NCBI RefSeq assembly: GCF_002760665.1
Contig: NZ_PDOB01000002.1
Coordinates: forward strand, 62,001-126,000
Reading direction: 5' to 3'
Length of the DNA stretch: 64,000 nucleotides
From: Massilia psychrophila
GTDB taxonomy: Bacteria; Pseudomonadota; Gammaproteobacteria; Burkholderiales; Burkholderiaceae_D
A model generated the notes under the pieces. The model had not been told where the DNA came from. It saw nothing but the letters and a program-made list of their open reading frames with translations, and did not search any database. This document shows, in pieces, positions 28,532 through 37,565 of this stretch. The translations under genes were made by a program, and so were the position numbers. Position 1 is the first letter of the stretch; every line of letters begins with the position of its first letter.

Positions 28532-28560
28532 ATTATACATGGATTGAAATTTTTCGTCAA
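28532..28560 (-). promoter_or_regulatory. Strong sigma-70 promoter of rplU-rpmA
   Basis: On the minus strand TTGACG and TATAAT are separated by exactly 17 bases, close to consensus. The leader to the rplU start is about 80 bases. Confidence 0.85.
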
Positions 28561-28709
28561 AACGATGCACAAGTCAGCTGGTTCGTGGTATGCGCACAAC
28601 GACAACATTGACGGCGGCGCGCGCTGGCCGGGCGGCGCTGCCACCAGCGGGACTGATTTCGCGGGCTTGTCGTATAATTCACGTACTTAACGCCACTTGC
28701 AGGTCCGCC

Positions 28710-29699
28710 TTGTCCGCCGCCATCTTACACGCTCAAACGAATAACATCGCCCAGTCGATCGCCGCCGACGTGGCGGCCGTCAATCTGGTCATCCGCCAGC
28801 GCCTGCATTCCGAAGTGAGTCTGGTCAACCAGATTGCCGAGTACATCATCAGCGCGGGCGGCAAGCGGATCCGGCCGACGCTGGTGCTGCTGGTGGCCAA
28901 CGCCTACGGTTACAAGGGCACCGCCCACCACGAGCTCGCCGCGGTGGTCGAGTTCATCCATACCGCCACCCTGCTGCACGACGACGTCGTCGACGAATCG
29001 TCAATGCGGCGCGGCCGCAAGACCGCCAACGCGCTGTTCGGCAACGCCGCCTCGGTGCTGGTGGGCGACTTCCTGTATTCGCGCTCGTTCCAGATGATGG
29101 TTGGGTTGTCCAACATGCGGGTGATGCAGATCTTGTCGGACGCCACCAACGTGATTGCCGAGGGCGAAGTGCTGCAACTGCTGAACATGCACGACCCCGA
29201 CGTCAGCGAGCAAGCCTATCTCAACGTGATCCGTTCGAAGACAGCCAAGCTGTTCGAGGCGGCGGCGCAACTGGGCGCCCTCATTTCCGGCGCCGGCGAT
29301 ACCGACATCGACGCCGCCGGCGAATACGGCCGCTCGCTGGGCACCGCGTTCCAGCTGATCGACGACGTGCTCGACTACGCCGGCGACGCCGAGGCAATCG
29401 GCAAGAACGTCGGCGACGACCTGCGCGAAGGCAAGCCGACCTTGCCACTGATCTACCTGATGGAAAACGGCACGCCCGAACAATGCGCGCTGGTGCGCAA
29501 CTGCATCGAGCAAGGCGACGAGCAGCATTTCGACGCCATCCTGGCGGCCATCACCACCAGCGGCGCGCTCGACTATACCCGGCGCGCGGCTGAAGTTGCC
29601 GCCAAACGTGCGGCGGGCGCCATTGCCGGCCTGCCGGACAGCGAATACAAACAATCCTTGCTCCAGCTCTGCGTCTTTGCGGTTGACAGAAACCATTAA
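28710..29699 (+). CDS. ispB: Octaprenyl diphosphate synthase
   Basis: Trans-polyprenyl transferase that builds the ubiquinone side chain. It has 329 residues from an in-frame TTG at 28710, where the family-like N-terminus (SAAILHAQTNNIAQSIAADVAAV) begins and an AGG lies 7 bases upstream. The longer ATG frame has no match. The first Asp-rich motif is DDVVD (91-95), the second is LIDDVLDYAGD, and GGKRIRPTLVLLVA is present. A TATAAT at 28673-28678 may be its -10 box. It is divergent from rplU as in other proteobacteria. The tRNA-Pro promoter begins inside its last codons. Confidence 0.94.
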   Translation: MSAAILHAQTNNIAQSIAADVAAVNLVIRQRLHSEVSLVNQIAEYIISAGGKRIRPTLVLLVANAYGYKGTAHHELAAVVEFIHTATLLHDDVVDESSMRRGRKTANALFGNAASVLVGDFLYSRSFQMMVGLSNMRVMQILSDATNVIAEGEVLQLLNMHDPDVSEQAYLNVIRSKTAKLFEAAAQLGALISGAGDTDIDAAGEYGRSLGTAFQLIDDVLDYAGDAEAIGKNVGDDLREGKPTLPLIYLMENGTPEQCALVRNCIEQGDEQHFDAILAAITTSGALDYTRRAAEVAAKRAAGAIAGLPDSEYKQSLLQLCVFAVDRNH

Positions 29700-29711
29700 T
29701 ATTTTTACACT
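29683..29711 (+). promoter_or_regulatory. Sigma-70 promoter of tRNA-Pro, overlapping the ispB 3' end
   Basis: TTGACA (29683-29688), a 17-base spacer, and TACACT (29706-29711). The tRNA begins 27 bases after the -10 box. The -35 box lies within the ispB coding sequence. Confidence 0.75.
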
Positions 29712-29737
29712 GAATTGTTCTTTGCGTGTCGCACCGG

Positions 29738-29814
29738 CGGGGTGTGGCTCAGCCTGGTAGAGCGCTGCGTTCGGGACGCAGAGGCCGGAGGTTCGAATCC
29801 TCTCACCCCGACCA
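29738..29814 (+). tRNA. tRNA-Pro (anticodon CGG)
   Basis: 77 nt including an encoded CCA. The acceptor stem CGGGGTG/CACCCCG is perfect. The D arm has AGCCTGGTAG. The anticodon stem CTGCG/CGCAG encloses the loop TTCGGGA, so the anticodon is CGG. The T arm is GGAGG-TTCGAAT-CCTCT. Its 3' 36 bases recur with two mismatches at 62637-62672, and an integrase remnant follows, so it appears to be an integration target that was kept functional. Confidence 0.97.
29779..29814 (+). repeat. Left attachment-like direct repeat (3' part of tRNA-Pro)
   Basis: 36 bases shared with 62637-62672 except for two mismatches; the last 22 bases (29793-29814) are identical. This is the usual crossover region for tyrosine integrases that target tRNA 3' ends. 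Confidence 0.75.
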
Positions 29815-29843
29815 ACGTTCTTCCTGTAAATTAAGAACTTAGA

Positions 29844-29870
29844 AAAGCCCCAGCCACTGGGGCTTTGTCA
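29844..29870 (+). terminator. Terminator behind tRNA-Pro
   Basis: AAAGCCCCAG and CTGGGGCTTT form a 10-bp perfect stem around CCA, followed by a T-rich stretch. Confidence 0.85.
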
Positions 29871-29896
29871 TTTCTGGCCCCTTTAGTGGCAAATTA

Positions 29897-29923
29897 GTGG
29901 CACATTCTAAGTTTTCGTGCCAC
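29897..29923. repeat. GTGGCAC/GTGCCAC inverted repeat before the integrase remnant
   Basis: GTGGCAC (29897-29903) and GTGCCAC (29917-29923) are complementary, and the half-site TAGTGGCA also occurs at 29884-29891. Its position between the tRNA end and the integrase start suggests former integrase arm sites or an integrase promoter operator. Confidence 0.4.
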
Positions 29924-29987
29924 CTACATGCTGGAGGGCTAAACAGCCTACGTTGGACCTTGCTCCTCGACTATTGGAGCAAATGGC

Positions 29988-30425
29988 ATGGCATCTATCG
30001 AAAACCGGTCTCGTTTCGTGGTCACTGTACCAAAACAAGCAGACGTCACCAAGTCCTGCGCTTAAACCCGCGAAAAAGAAGCGAAATCCTACATTGCCGA
30101 GCTGAAGGCTGTGGCTTGCAAGCCAACGCATGCCAGCCTGGCCAAACTGAGATTCCGCAAACCAACGGGCAAAGCAGTGCGAACACCCTCTCCTGCTTCA
30201 TGCTTCATTCGCAAGCCCTTTGGCGACCTCATGCCCGAGGACTTCAACGAGCGTGACCATCGATTAAAGGACGGGGAAGAAGCGCGATTGCTCAATGCTG
30301 CGTATGACGAAGACGCCCAGACGTCGATTGAACGGCGCCTCGAAGCATCGAGGGTCAACGCGACGCGCGGATTGTTGCGCTTGAGCGATACTGCGGCCCC
30401 TCTTTTAAATGACCCTGTCGATTAA
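29988..30425 (+). pseudogene. Degenerate tyrosine recombinase (phage/island integrase)
   Basis: One reading frame begins with an integrase-like N-terminus (MASIENRSRFVVTV) and continues TREKEAKSYIAELKA, but it is broken by TAA at 30063-30065 after 25 codons. The remaining 120 codons stay in the same frame (RKPFGDLMPEDFNERDHRLKDGEEARLL resembles the start of a catalytic domain). The core with the R-H-R-Y residues is missing, so there is an internal or 3' deletion as well. It sits 174 bases after the tRNA-Pro 3' end, in the position and direction of a tRNA-targeting integrase. It cannot be functional. Confidence 0.72.
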
Positions 30426-30431
30426 AAATCG

Positions 30432-31901
30432 TTATTTTAGGAGCTTCAATCTGTTGAACAAAGGTTGGGCCGCATCGGCGATACGATCCAGGCTCTGTTC
30501 GCGCAGGCGGGCGGTATCCACCTCGATCTGGCTGGCGAGACCAGCCCACGCCAATAAGGCTGTCGCCGCTTGCGGCGTGTCGAACACGCCGTGCAGATAG
30601 GTGCCGAGGATTTGCTCGTCCGGCGAGAGCGCGCCTTCGGGCCGGCCATCGATGCGAAAGGCTGGCCGCGCCAGCGCCGCACCGTGCGACGTGCCCATGT
30701 GAATTTCATAGCCGCTGACGCTGGCCTCAGCAAACTCGCACACGCCATGGATTTGGGCCAGGCGTTTGGTCCGGCCCAGTTCGGTACTCATGTCAAGCAA
30801 ACCGAGCGCGGGAGAGCTGCCGGGTGCGCCTTCGATCCCGTGCGGATCGTTGACCGACTGCCCGAGCATTTGAAAACCGCCGCAAATACCGATGACCTTG
30901 CCGCCATAGCGCAAATGGCGCAGCAAATGGGCTTGCCAGCCTTGTTGCAACAGCCAGGCCAGGTCGCCGCGGGTGTTTTTGCTGCCGGGCAGTATGATCA
31001 GATCGGCGGCGGGGATCGGCTGGCCTTGCCCGACGAATTGCAAGTCGATCTCCGGGTGCGCGCGCAAGGCGTCGAAGTCGGTGTGATTGCTCATGCGCGG
31101 CAGTTGCGGCACCAGCACGCGAAAGGCGCCGCGCGCCGCCTGGGTCGATTCGACCGCGTCTTCGGCGTCCAGAAACAGGCCTTGCAAGTACGGTAGCACC
31201 GCCAGCACCGGTTTGCCGGTCTGCGCTTCGAGCCAGGCCACACCCGGTTCAAGCAGCTTGACGTCGCCCCGAAAGCGGTTGATGACGAAACCGATAATGC
31301 GCCCGCGTTCGCTCTCGGACAGGCACGCCAGCGTGCCGATGATGTGGGCGAAGACGCCACCGCGATCGATGTCGGCGACCAGGATGACCGGACAGTCGAC
31401 TGCCTCGGCGAAGCCCATGTTGGCGATGTCGCGCGCGCGCAAATTGACTTCGGCCGGACTGCCGGCGCCTTCCACGATGATGGCGCCGTATTGTTCCCTG
31501 AGCCGCTGGTACGATTCCAGCACCGCCGCCATTGCCGTAATTTTGTACTGCTGATAATCGCGCGCGCTCATGTCGGCGCGCACCTTGCCGTGAATGATGA
31601 CTTGCGCCCCGGTGTCGGAGGACGGTTTGAGCAGCACCGGATTCATGTCGGTGTGCGGCGCCAGTCCGGCCGCGATCGCTTGCAGCGCCTGGGCGCGGCC
31701 GATCTCGCCGCCATCCGAGGTGACGGCGCTGTTCAAGGCCATGTTTTGCGGCTTGAACGGGACCACCCGCACGCCGTCGCGCAGCAGCAGGCGACAGAGC
31801 GCGGCCACCAGCGTGGTTTTGCCGGCGTCCGAAGTGGTGCCTTGCACCATCAGTGTGTGAAATGGAAAACGCCGATCAGCGGCAGCTTGCGCGTCACTCA
31901 T
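30432..31901 (-). CDS. cobQ: Cobyric acid synthase
   Basis: Glutamine-dependent amidation of adenosyl-cobyrinate a,c-diamide at four carboxylates. 489 residues, standard length. The N-terminal synthetase domain has a P-loop-like [21 protein letters not shown] and the segment [12 protein letters not shown]. The C-terminal class I glutaminase domain has Cys about 340 in [11 protein letters not shown] and His about 436 in GTYLHGVFD. It is the last gene of the leftward cobalamin operon and overlaps btuF by four bases. It ends 7 bases from the integrase remnant, so the operon reaches the island edge. Confidence 0.97.
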   Translation of the reverse strand: MSDAQAAADRRFPFHTLMVQGTTSDAGKTTLVAALCRLLLRDGVRVVPFKPQNMALNSAVTSDGGEIGRAQALQAIAAGLAPHTDMNPVLLKPSSDTGAQVIIHGKVRADMSARDYQQYKITAMAAVLESYQRLREQYGAIIVEGAGSPAEVNLRARDIANMGFAEAVDCPVILVADIDRGGVFAHIIGTLACLSESERGRIIGFVINRFRGDVKLLEPGVAWLEAQTGKPVLAVLPYLQGLFLDAEDAVESTQAARGAFRVLVPQLPRMSNHTDFDALRAHPEIDLQFVGQGQPIPAADLIILPGSKNTRGDLAWLLQQGWQAHLLRHLRYGGKVIGICGGFQMLGQSVNDPHGIEGAPGSSPALGLLDMSTELGRTKRLAQIHGVCEFAEASVSGYEIHMGTSHGAALARPAFRIDGRPEGALSPDEQILGTYLHGVFDTPQAATALLAWAGLASQIEVDTARLREQSLDRIADAAQPLFNRLKLLK

Positions 31902-32788
31902 CGTGGCCTCCTGTGCTGGCGCGCCAGCTCCAGTTTTTCACACAGCGCGCTCGTACCGGCGATCATGCGCGGGCCGGCGCGATTGAGTAGCTGGCCATCC
32001 AGGGTGAACAGATTGTCGTTGCGCACCGCCTTCATGCCGGGATAGCGGCGCCACAGATTGACGCCGTCGGTATTTTTTTCGCCAGTGCCGAAGATGGCTT
32101 CCGGGTCTTCCTGCAGCACCGCTTCGATGCTGACCACGGGCGCCGTTACCGCCATCTTGGCGAAGATGTTTTCGCCACCGCACAAGCGCATCGCGTCGCT
32201 CACGATATGGCTGCCATTGAGCGTGTACAGCGGCTGGTCCCACACCTGATAAAACAGGCGCACCGTGGGACGCTTCGCATAGCGCACGCGCAGATCGAGC
32301 AGTTGGCGCCGCAAGCTGGCCGCTGCCGCTTGCGCGACGTGCTCGGTGCCCATCAACTGACCGAGCCGCTGCACGCTGTCCGGAATCGCTTCCAGGGTTT
32401 TGGGGTCGCTATGAAACAGCGGAATGCCCAATGTTCGCAGTTGATCGAGCTGCCGCGCCGAACTGCCGTGCAGCCAGACCACGATCAAATCCGGTTTCAG
32501 GGCGATCAAGCGTTCGATATCGACTTGGCGATTATCGCCAATATTTTTGATCTGTTTGGCCGCTTCGGGATAATCGCTGTAACTGACGGCGCCCACGATA
32601 CGGCCCCCGCCGCCAGCGGCAAACAGCAGTTCCGTGACGTGCGGCGCGAGGGCGATGACGCGTTGCGCCGGCTGTTGCAAGGTGACTGCGTTGCCATCGT
32701 CATCGCGCACGCTGATGGCGGCGCCGGCCTGGGCCGCCATCAGCGCCAGCAGTGCTGCCAGTACACATTGATACGTCCGTTTATGCAT
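31898..32788 (-). CDS. btuF: Periplasmic cobalamin/cobinamide-binding protein (BtuF-like)
   Basis: Substrate-binding protein of 296 residues from the ATG at 32788, where a signal peptide ([16 protein letters not shown]) begins; the longer frame reads into cobC. The mature part has the class III binding-protein pattern: [41 protein letters not shown] and a long connecting helix, then [32 protein letters not shown]. No btuC or btuD is in the window, so the transporter must be elsewhere. It may salvage corrinoids for the CobU/CbiB steps encoded next to it. It overlaps cobC and cobQ at both ends. Confidence 0.9.
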   Translation of the reverse strand: MHKRTYQCVLAALLALMAAQAGAAISVRDDDGNAVTLQQPAQRVIALAPHVTELLFAAGGGGRIVGAVSYSDYPEAAKQIKNIGDNRQVDIERLIALKPDLIVVWLHGSSARQLDQLRTLGIPLFHSDPKTLEAIPDSVQRLGQLMGTEHVAQAAAASLRRQLLDLRVRYAKRPTVRLFYQVWDQPLYTLNGSHIVSDAMRLCGGENIFAKMAVTAPVVSIEAVLQEDPEAIFGTGEKNTDGVNLWRRYPGMKAVRNDNLFTLDGQLLNRAGPRMIAGTSALCEKLELARQHRRPR

Positions 32789-33770
32789 TTGCGTTCCATT
32801 CTTCCAGTGCTTGCGCCAGGCGGCGCCAGCTTGTTTCGTCCGGCGGCAGGCCAAGACGGATGCCGCCAGCGGCAGCGCGAAACAGACGGACCCAGATCCC
32901 CCGTTCGGCCATATGCTGCCAAAAAGCGGTGGCGCGCGCTTCCGGCCACCATTGAAACAATGCGCAGCCGTTCGCCTCGATGTGGTGGTGCGCCAACAGG
33001 CTTTGCAGCCGCTTGCCGCTGGCCACCAGCTGCGTGCGCATGGCGCTTTGCCAGCCAAGATCGGTCAGCGCCGCGTATGCAATGGTTTGCGCCGGCCCGC
33101 TCACGCCCCAGGGGCCGAGCAAATCTGCCAGCGCTGCCAGCAGCGTTGGATGGGCTGCGACAAATCCCAGGCGTAGACCGGCCAGGCCAAAAAATTTACC
33201 CACCGAGCATAAAACGATCAAGCCTGGCTGCCCGCTGTGCGCCGCGACGCTCAGCTGCGGTACGGTGTCGCCAAACGCTTCATCGACCAGCAGCCAGCCG
33301 CCGCGTGCGGCCAGGCGTGCCGCCCAGTCGATCAGCACGGCCGCATCGAGCGTCGCGCCGGTTGGATTGTTCGGATTGCACACCACCATGACATCACATT
33401 GGTCGAGCGCCGCATCGAGTTCGGCGTAAGGCACCTGGCGCATGCTGTGGCCGTGCAGCGCCCAATGCTGGGCATGCTCCGCATACGACGGCGCGGCGAC
33501 CACGACGCGGGAGGGCGAGCGCAAGCGCGGCAAGGCCTGAATCGCCGCCTGCGTGCCGGCCACGGCCAACATCAACGGCGCATGATAATAAGCGGCCGCT
33601 GCCAGCGCCAGGGCCGGATCGGTTTCCGGCAAGCGATGGTAGGCTTGCGGGTCCAGTGCCGGCGCCGGATAGCCATGCGGGTTGATGCCGGTCGAGAGGT
33701 CGATCCAGTCGGCCAGCGGGCGGTTAAACGCCTGCGCGGCTTGGCGCAGATTGCCGCCGTGTTCAAGCAT
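32781..33770 (-). CDS. cobC: Threonine-phosphate decarboxylase
   Basis: PLP enzyme that makes (R)-1-amino-2-propanol phosphate, the linker of the nucleotide loop (Salmonella name CobD). 329 residues of the class I aminotransferase fold, starting LEHGGNLRQAAQAF as in this family. The PLP Lys is about 192 in SVGKFFGLAGLRLGF. The CNPNNPTG motif (131-138) and DEAFGD are intact. It overlaps cbiB upstream and btuF downstream by eight bases each, so the operon is tightly coupled. Confidence 0.93.
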   Translation of the reverse strand: MLEHGGNLRQAAQAFNRPLADWIDLSTGINPHGYPAPALDPQAYHRLPETDPALALAAAAYYHAPLMLAVAGTQAAIQALPRLRSPSRVVVAAPSYAEHAQHWALHGHSMRQVPYAELDAALDQCDVMVVCNPNNPTGATLDAAVLIDWAARLAARGGWLLVDEAFGDTVPQLSVAAHSGQPGLIVLCSVGKFFGLAGLRLGFVAAHPTLLAALADLLGPWGVSGPAQTIAYAALTDLGWQSAMRTQLVASGKRLQSLLAHHHIEANGCALFQWWPEARATAFWQHMAERGIWVRLFRAAAGGIRLGLPPDETSWRRLAQALEEWNANA

Positions 33771-34719
33771 GGGTGCTCCAGAAATAGATGGTGGCGGCCA
33801 GGCCGACGCAGCCGAGCCAGAGCATGGTCGTACGGGCGATCAGGCGCCAGGCCCGCGCAATATCGCTGCCGCTGGCGCTGCGGCCGCTGCCCAACGTGGC
33901 GCGCTGTTCGAGCACGCCGTCATAGGTTGCCGCGCCACCGAGCTGCAAGCCAAGTGCGCCGGCGCCGCTGGCCATCACCGGGCCGGCGTTTGGGCTGCTC
34001 CAGCTGCCGGCCTGACTGCGCCAGCAACGCCAGGCGTGGCGTTTGTCTTGCCAGCGCGTGGCCAGCAGAACATACGATAGCGCCGTCAAGCGCGCCGGGA
34101 CGACATTGAGCACATCGTCAATGCGCGCAGCGCAGCAACCGAACCAGTCGAAGCGCGGCGTGCGATAGCCCCACATCGCATCGAGCGTATTGGCCAGACG
34201 AAACAGCAGAGCGCCGGGACCACCGCCGATCAAAAACCAGAACAGCGTGCCAAACACGGCGTCGTTGCCGTTTTCGAGCAGCGATTCGGTGCTCGCTTTG
34301 GCCAGGTCGGTTTCGCTCGCTTGCGCCGTGTCGCGGCTGACGATGCGCGCCGTCAGCATGCGCGCCTGCGCCAGATCGCCGTGCGCCAACGCGACGCCGA
34401 TCGGCAAATTGTGCTCGCGTAAACTGCGCAAACCGAGGCAAAAATACAGCAGCAGCACATGCGCCGCCCAGCCCAGAACGCTGCAGATCGCCATGCTCAG
34501 CGCGACCAGCGGCAGCACCGCCAGCAGCCAGGCCAGCATGCCGCGCCAAAACGACAGGCGGGCGCGGTGGCAACGGTTAAGGCGGCGCTCGAGTAGATTG
34601 GCCAGATTGCCAAAGCCGATCAGCGGATGCCAGCGGCGCGCTTCACCCAGCAATAAATCGAGCAGCACCCCGGCCACCATCAGCAGCGCGATGGCGGGCC
34701 AACTCAAGCCAGCGAGCAT
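33763..34719 (-). CDS. cbiB: Adenosylcobinamide-phosphate synthase
   Basis: Inner-membrane enzyme joining aminopropanol phosphate to adenosylcobyric acid (CobD in the aerobic nomenclature). The 318 residues have several hydrophobic segments and family motifs: LLGEARRWHPLIGFGNL, VSRDTAQASETDLAKASTESLLENGNDAVFGTLFWF and WGYRTPRFDWFGCCAARIDDVLNVVPARLTA. It overlaps cobU by 16 bases and cobC by 8. Confidence 0.95.
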   Translation of the reverse strand: MLAGLSWPAIALLMVAGVLLDLLLGEARRWHPLIGFGNLANLLERRLNRCHRARLSFWRGMLAWLLAVLPLVALSMAICSVLGWAAHVLLLYFCLGLRSLREHNLPIGVALAHGDLAQARMLTARIVSRDTAQASETDLAKASTESLLENGNDAVFGTLFWFLIGGGPGALLFRLANTLDAMWGYRTPRFDWFGCCAARIDDVLNVVPARLTALSYVLLATRWQDKRHAWRCWRSQAGSWSSPNAGPVMASGAGALGLQLGGAATYDGVLEQRATLGSGRSASGSDIARAWRLIARTTMLWLGCVGLAATIYFWSTHA

Positions 34720-35270
34720 GGCGCGCCTTTCAATACCAGCGGCAAACCCGCGGCGACCAGCATGACGCGCTCGCAGCGCGCCGCCACCGCCTGGTTCAAG
34801 CGCCCGGCTTCGTCGGTAAACCGGCGTGTTATGGCGCCATTGGGCACAATCCCCATGCCGACTTCATTGGACACCAGGATCACGTCGCCCTCGACTTCGG
34901 TCAGCGCCTGCAAAAAATCGGCGCGTTCGACGTCGAACAAGGGCGGCAGCGTGATGGCGCCCACGTCCGGATAATGTTCGGCACTGGAAAACATCAAATT
35001 CGACAGCCACAAAGTGAGGCAGTCGATGAGAATGAGTCGCCCTGGCTGGCACCAGGCGCGCAGTGCTGCGCCCAGGGCCCGCGGTTCTTCCAGCGTCGGC
35101 CAGGCGGCCGGGCGCTGTTGACGATGCAGGCCGATGCGCTGCGCCATTTCGGCGTCGCCGGCCGCGGCCGTGGCGAGATATATCACCTCTTTGCCCGAGG
35201 CCAGCGCGAGCCGTTCGGCGTACGCGCTTTTGCCGCTGCGCGCGCCGCCAAAAACCAGGGTGCGGCTCAT
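34704..35270 (-). CDS. cobU: Adenosylcobinamide kinase / guanylyltransferase
   Basis: Bifunctional enzyme activating adenosylcobinamide (phosphate) to the GDP form for loop assembly (also CobP). 188 residues from the ATG at 35270, matching the family. The P-loop is GGARSGKS (8-15). LIDCLTLWLSNL and EVGMGIVPNGAITRRFTDEAGRLNQ are conserved. The cobalamin synthase (CobS) and CobT that would use its product are not in the window and must be elsewhere on the chromosome. Confidence 0.96.
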   Translation of the reverse strand: MSRTLVFGGARSGKSAYAERLALASGKEVIYLATAAAGDAEMAQRIGLHRQQRPAAWPTLEEPRALGAALRAWCQPGRLILIDCLTLWLSNLMFSSAEHYPDVGAITLPPLFDVERADFLQALTEVEGDVILVSNEVGMGIVPNGAITRRFTDEAGRLNQAVAARCERVMLVAAGLPLVLKGAPCSLA

Positions 35271-35295
35271 GCGCGCAATGGGTTCAATTGCCGCA

Positions 35296-35907
35296 TCACC
35301 ACTCGGTGCCGGCTTGCGCGGTAATGCCGGCCGCGAAGGCGTGCTTGACGACCGCCATTTCGGTGACCGTATCGGCAATGGCAATCAATTCCGCCGGCGC
35401 GCCACGACCGGTGATGACGACGTGCTGCATTGGCGGGCGTTCGAGCAAATCGGCGATGACGCTGTGAACGTCCAGATAGCGGTATTTCAGCGCGATATTG
35501 AGTTCGTCGAGCAGGATTAACCCAATCGCAGGGTCGCGCATGAATTCTTGCGCCTGTTGCCACGCCAACTGCGCTTTTTCGGTGTCGCGCTCGCGGTCCT
35601 GGGTGTCCCAGGTATAGCCTTCGCCCATGACATGAAAACTCACTTCGTCCGGAAAACGGCGCAGAAAGGTTTCTTCGCCAGTCGACATGGCGCCTTTGAT
35701 GAACTGCACCACGCCCACTTTCATGCCATGCCCGAGGGCGCGGATCACCATGCCGAAGCCGCTCGAACTTTTGCCTTTGCCGTTGCCCGTGTTGACGATG
35801 ATGATGCCAATTTCTTTGTCCGCCGCGGCGATTTTTTTGTCGATGAAGGCTTTTTTACGCTCCATGCGTGCCTGGTGGCGCTGGTTGATGTCGGTACTAT
35901 GGTCCAT
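35296..35907 (-). CDS. cobO: Corrinoid adenosyltransferase (CobO/BtuR type)
   Basis: Adds the 5'-deoxyadenosyl ligand to cob(I)yrinate a,c-diamide. 203 residues. The P-loop is NTGNGKGKSSS (39-49), followed by GFGMVIRALGHGMKVGVVQFIKG and ILLDELNIALKYRYLD, all typical of the CobA/CobO/BtuR family. The last 20 residues (VVKHAFAAGITAQAGTEW) end with the family's usual C-terminus. It lies 39 bases downstream of hoxN and 25 bases before cobU. Confidence 0.96.
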   Translation of the reverse strand: MDHSTDINQRHQARMERKKAFIDKKIAAADKEIGIIIVNTGNGKGKSSSGFGMVIRALGHGMKVGVVQFIKGAMSTGEETFLRRFPDEVSFHVMGEGYTWDTQDRERDTEKAQLAWQQAQEFMRDPAIGLILLDELNIALKYRYLDVHSVIADLLERPPMQHVVITGRGAPAELIAIADTVTEMAVVKHAFAAGITAQAGTEW

Positions 35908-35946
35908 CAGATGTGCTCCGAAAAGGAAGATAAAAAGTAGACGAGG

Positions 35947-37005
35947 TTATTGAAAACGCACTTCAATGGCGTCGTAGCGTTTGAATTTGTAGACCAAAAA
36001 TGAAATAATCCAGCATGCAATGAAGATGCCAATGATGCCATAACCAAGCAAACCGAAATGCGCATTCAGGGCGCCCACGCCATCCCAGAAAACACCCGTC
36101 ATGGCGCAGCGCTCGCGCAACAAGCCCAGTACTTGAATGCTCGCGATACCGGAGGCGACCAGCACCGATATGAAGGTGATGGTGATGTTGTAGTACAGCT
36201 TGCGGATCGGTTTGGCAAAAGCCCAGCCATACGCGCCTTGCATCAAGGTGCAGTCGGCGGTGTCAACCAAGGACATGCCTGCCGCAAACAGGGCCGGAAA
36301 CACCATGATGGTCCACAGGGACATGCCGTCAACCGCTTGAGCGGCTGCAATGCCAAACAGCGCCACTTCGGTCGCCGTATCGAAGCCCAAACCGAACAGG
36401 AAGCCCATCGGATACATATGCCAGCTGCGGGTAGTGATGCGAAACAGCGGACGAAACCAGCGTGCCACCAGGCCGCGCTGGTTCAGCAGCAAATCCAGGT
36501 CGAATTCGCGCAGCGCTTCACCGCGCTGGACCGCGGCGAAGGTGCGGCACACCGCGATCAAGACTGTCAGGTTCACCAATGCAAGCAAAAACAAATAAAA
36601 GGCGGACACGCTCGTGCCGATCAACGCGCCGATGTGTTTCATGGACCCGAAATGGGCTTGCATGGTAACAGCGGCGACCCCGACTGCCACCGACATCAGC
36701 GTCACAACAGTGGAATGGCCGAGCGAAAAAAATAAACCTGCCGTCAATGGGCGTTTGCCCTCTTGCATCAATTTACGGCTGACATTATCGATCCCGGCGA
36801 TGTGGTCGGCATCGACGGCGTGGCGCAAACCGAGGGTATAGGCCAGCACCGCCGAGGCCAGCAAATAGGGATGGTCTTGAAAAACAATCCATGCCCAGAC
36901 CCAGGCGCCGATGTTGGCGGCCACCAGGAAAGTGTAGAGCGCAATCGTCTTTTGGCGGACGTTATCGTCACGATCATCGAAGATGCTGCAAAAAAAAGTA
37001 AGCAT
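35947..37005 (-). CDS. HoxN/NixA-type nickel/cobalt permease
   Basis: High-affinity Co/Ni importer of 352 residues from the ATG at 37005; an upstream in-frame start adds 18 unlikely residues. The signature HAVDADHIAGIDN (62-74, HX4DH) and the second metal motif GLGFDTATEVALF are present, with about eight hydrophobic segments including LGHSTVV. It is first in the leftward cobalamin operon, so cobalt supply for corrin synthesis is the likely job. No riboswitch precedes it on this strand; a dyad at 37104-37119 may be its operator. Confidence 0.93.
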   Translation of the reverse strand: MLTFFCSIFDDRDDNVRQKTIALYTFLVAANIGAWVWAWIVFQDHPYLLASAVLAYTLGLRHAVDADHIAGIDNVSRKLMQEGKRPLTAGLFFSLGHSTVVTLMSVAVGVAAVTMQAHFGSMKHIGALIGTSVSAFYLFLLALVNLTVLIAVCRTFAAVQRGEALREFDLDLLLNQRGLVARWFRPLFRITTRSWHMYPMGFLFGLGFDTATEVALFGIAAAQAVDGMSLWTIMVFPALFAAGMSLVDTADCTLMQGAYGWAFAKPIRKLYYNITITFISVLVASGIASIQVLGLLRERCAMTGVFWDGVGALNAHFGLLGYGIIGIFIACWIISFLVYKFKRYDAIEVRFQ

Positions 37006-37360
37006 TGAGATTTCCCAAAAGATTGCATCACGCAGTGTGACAGTGCACGGCAAGAACAAAAGTGTCTTTTTTTTGCCGTGACAGCCGCGCTGTCGTTAGA
37101 AAAGTGCATGATTATGCACGCTTTGACGCGCCCCGAAACTGATCATTCTTAAAACGATCCAGTGCGCCAGTGCAGCGCGAAGATGGGCGATGGGCGTTCC
37201 GTGCGCCGCGGTCGGTGCGTATGGTCCGGCTCCTGTCGATGGTGAAAACGCAGCTGCTTGGCGTGGTGTTTCTGGTCCTCGTCGGGCCAGCAATGCGCCG
37301 CTTGTGCTTGTGTTCAGCTTGCAAATTCGTGGCTCTCGCCGTAGACTGGTTGCAATTACT
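37006..37360. other. Divergent promoter region of the cobalamin operons, no gene seen
   Basis: This holds the upstream region of hoxN and the promoter region of the riboswitch-led operon. Dyads seen are CACGGCAA (37047-37054) with TTGCCGTG (37073-37080), GACAGC/GCTGTC (37080-37094), and the palindrome at 37104-37119. I found no B12 box on the minus strand. Confidence 0.6.
37104..37119. promoter_or_regulatory. Palindrome, candidate operator of hoxN
   Basis: GTGCAT-GATT-ATGCAC is a perfect 6-bp dyad with a 4-base centre, 99 bases upstream of the hoxN start. A metal-responsive repressor would be a logical user, but it does not match a consensus I know. Confidence 0.4.
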
Positions 37361-37565
37361 TTCAGGTGCTTTTCAACTTTTTTGTTGAAAAGTTAAATGG
37401 GAAGTCGGTGAGTTTTTCTGACCTTGAAAAACGAGCCCGACGCTGCCCCCGCAACGGTAATCGAGTATCCGGTTTGCTTTCAGCCACTGTGCCATGCATG
37501 GGAAGGCGCAAATCTGGGTGATGCCATCAGGCCTTGCCTCTCGTGAGCCCGGAAACCAGCCTGAA
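37361..37565 (+). promoter_or_regulatory. Cobalamin (AdoCbl) riboswitch
   Basis: All the landmarks are present in order: the closing stem TTCAGG/CCTGAA (37361-37366 with 37560-37565), AGGTGC, AAATGGGAA, CGGTGAG, the core CGCTGCCCCCGCAACGGTAA (37441-37460), the B12 box GCCACTG (37483-37489) with ATGGGAAGGC, and GTGAGCCCGGAAACCAGCC. It heads the rightward operon, about 155 bases before the first start codon, so cobalamin should repress the biosynthetic genes. I could not identify a clear terminator in the remaining leader, so control may be at translation. Confidence 0.93.

Noticed and set aside
37006-37360. Second cobalamin riboswitch for the leftward operon
   Set aside because: The minus strand has no GCCACTG box with the CCCCCGCAACGG core; only simple dyads are seen.
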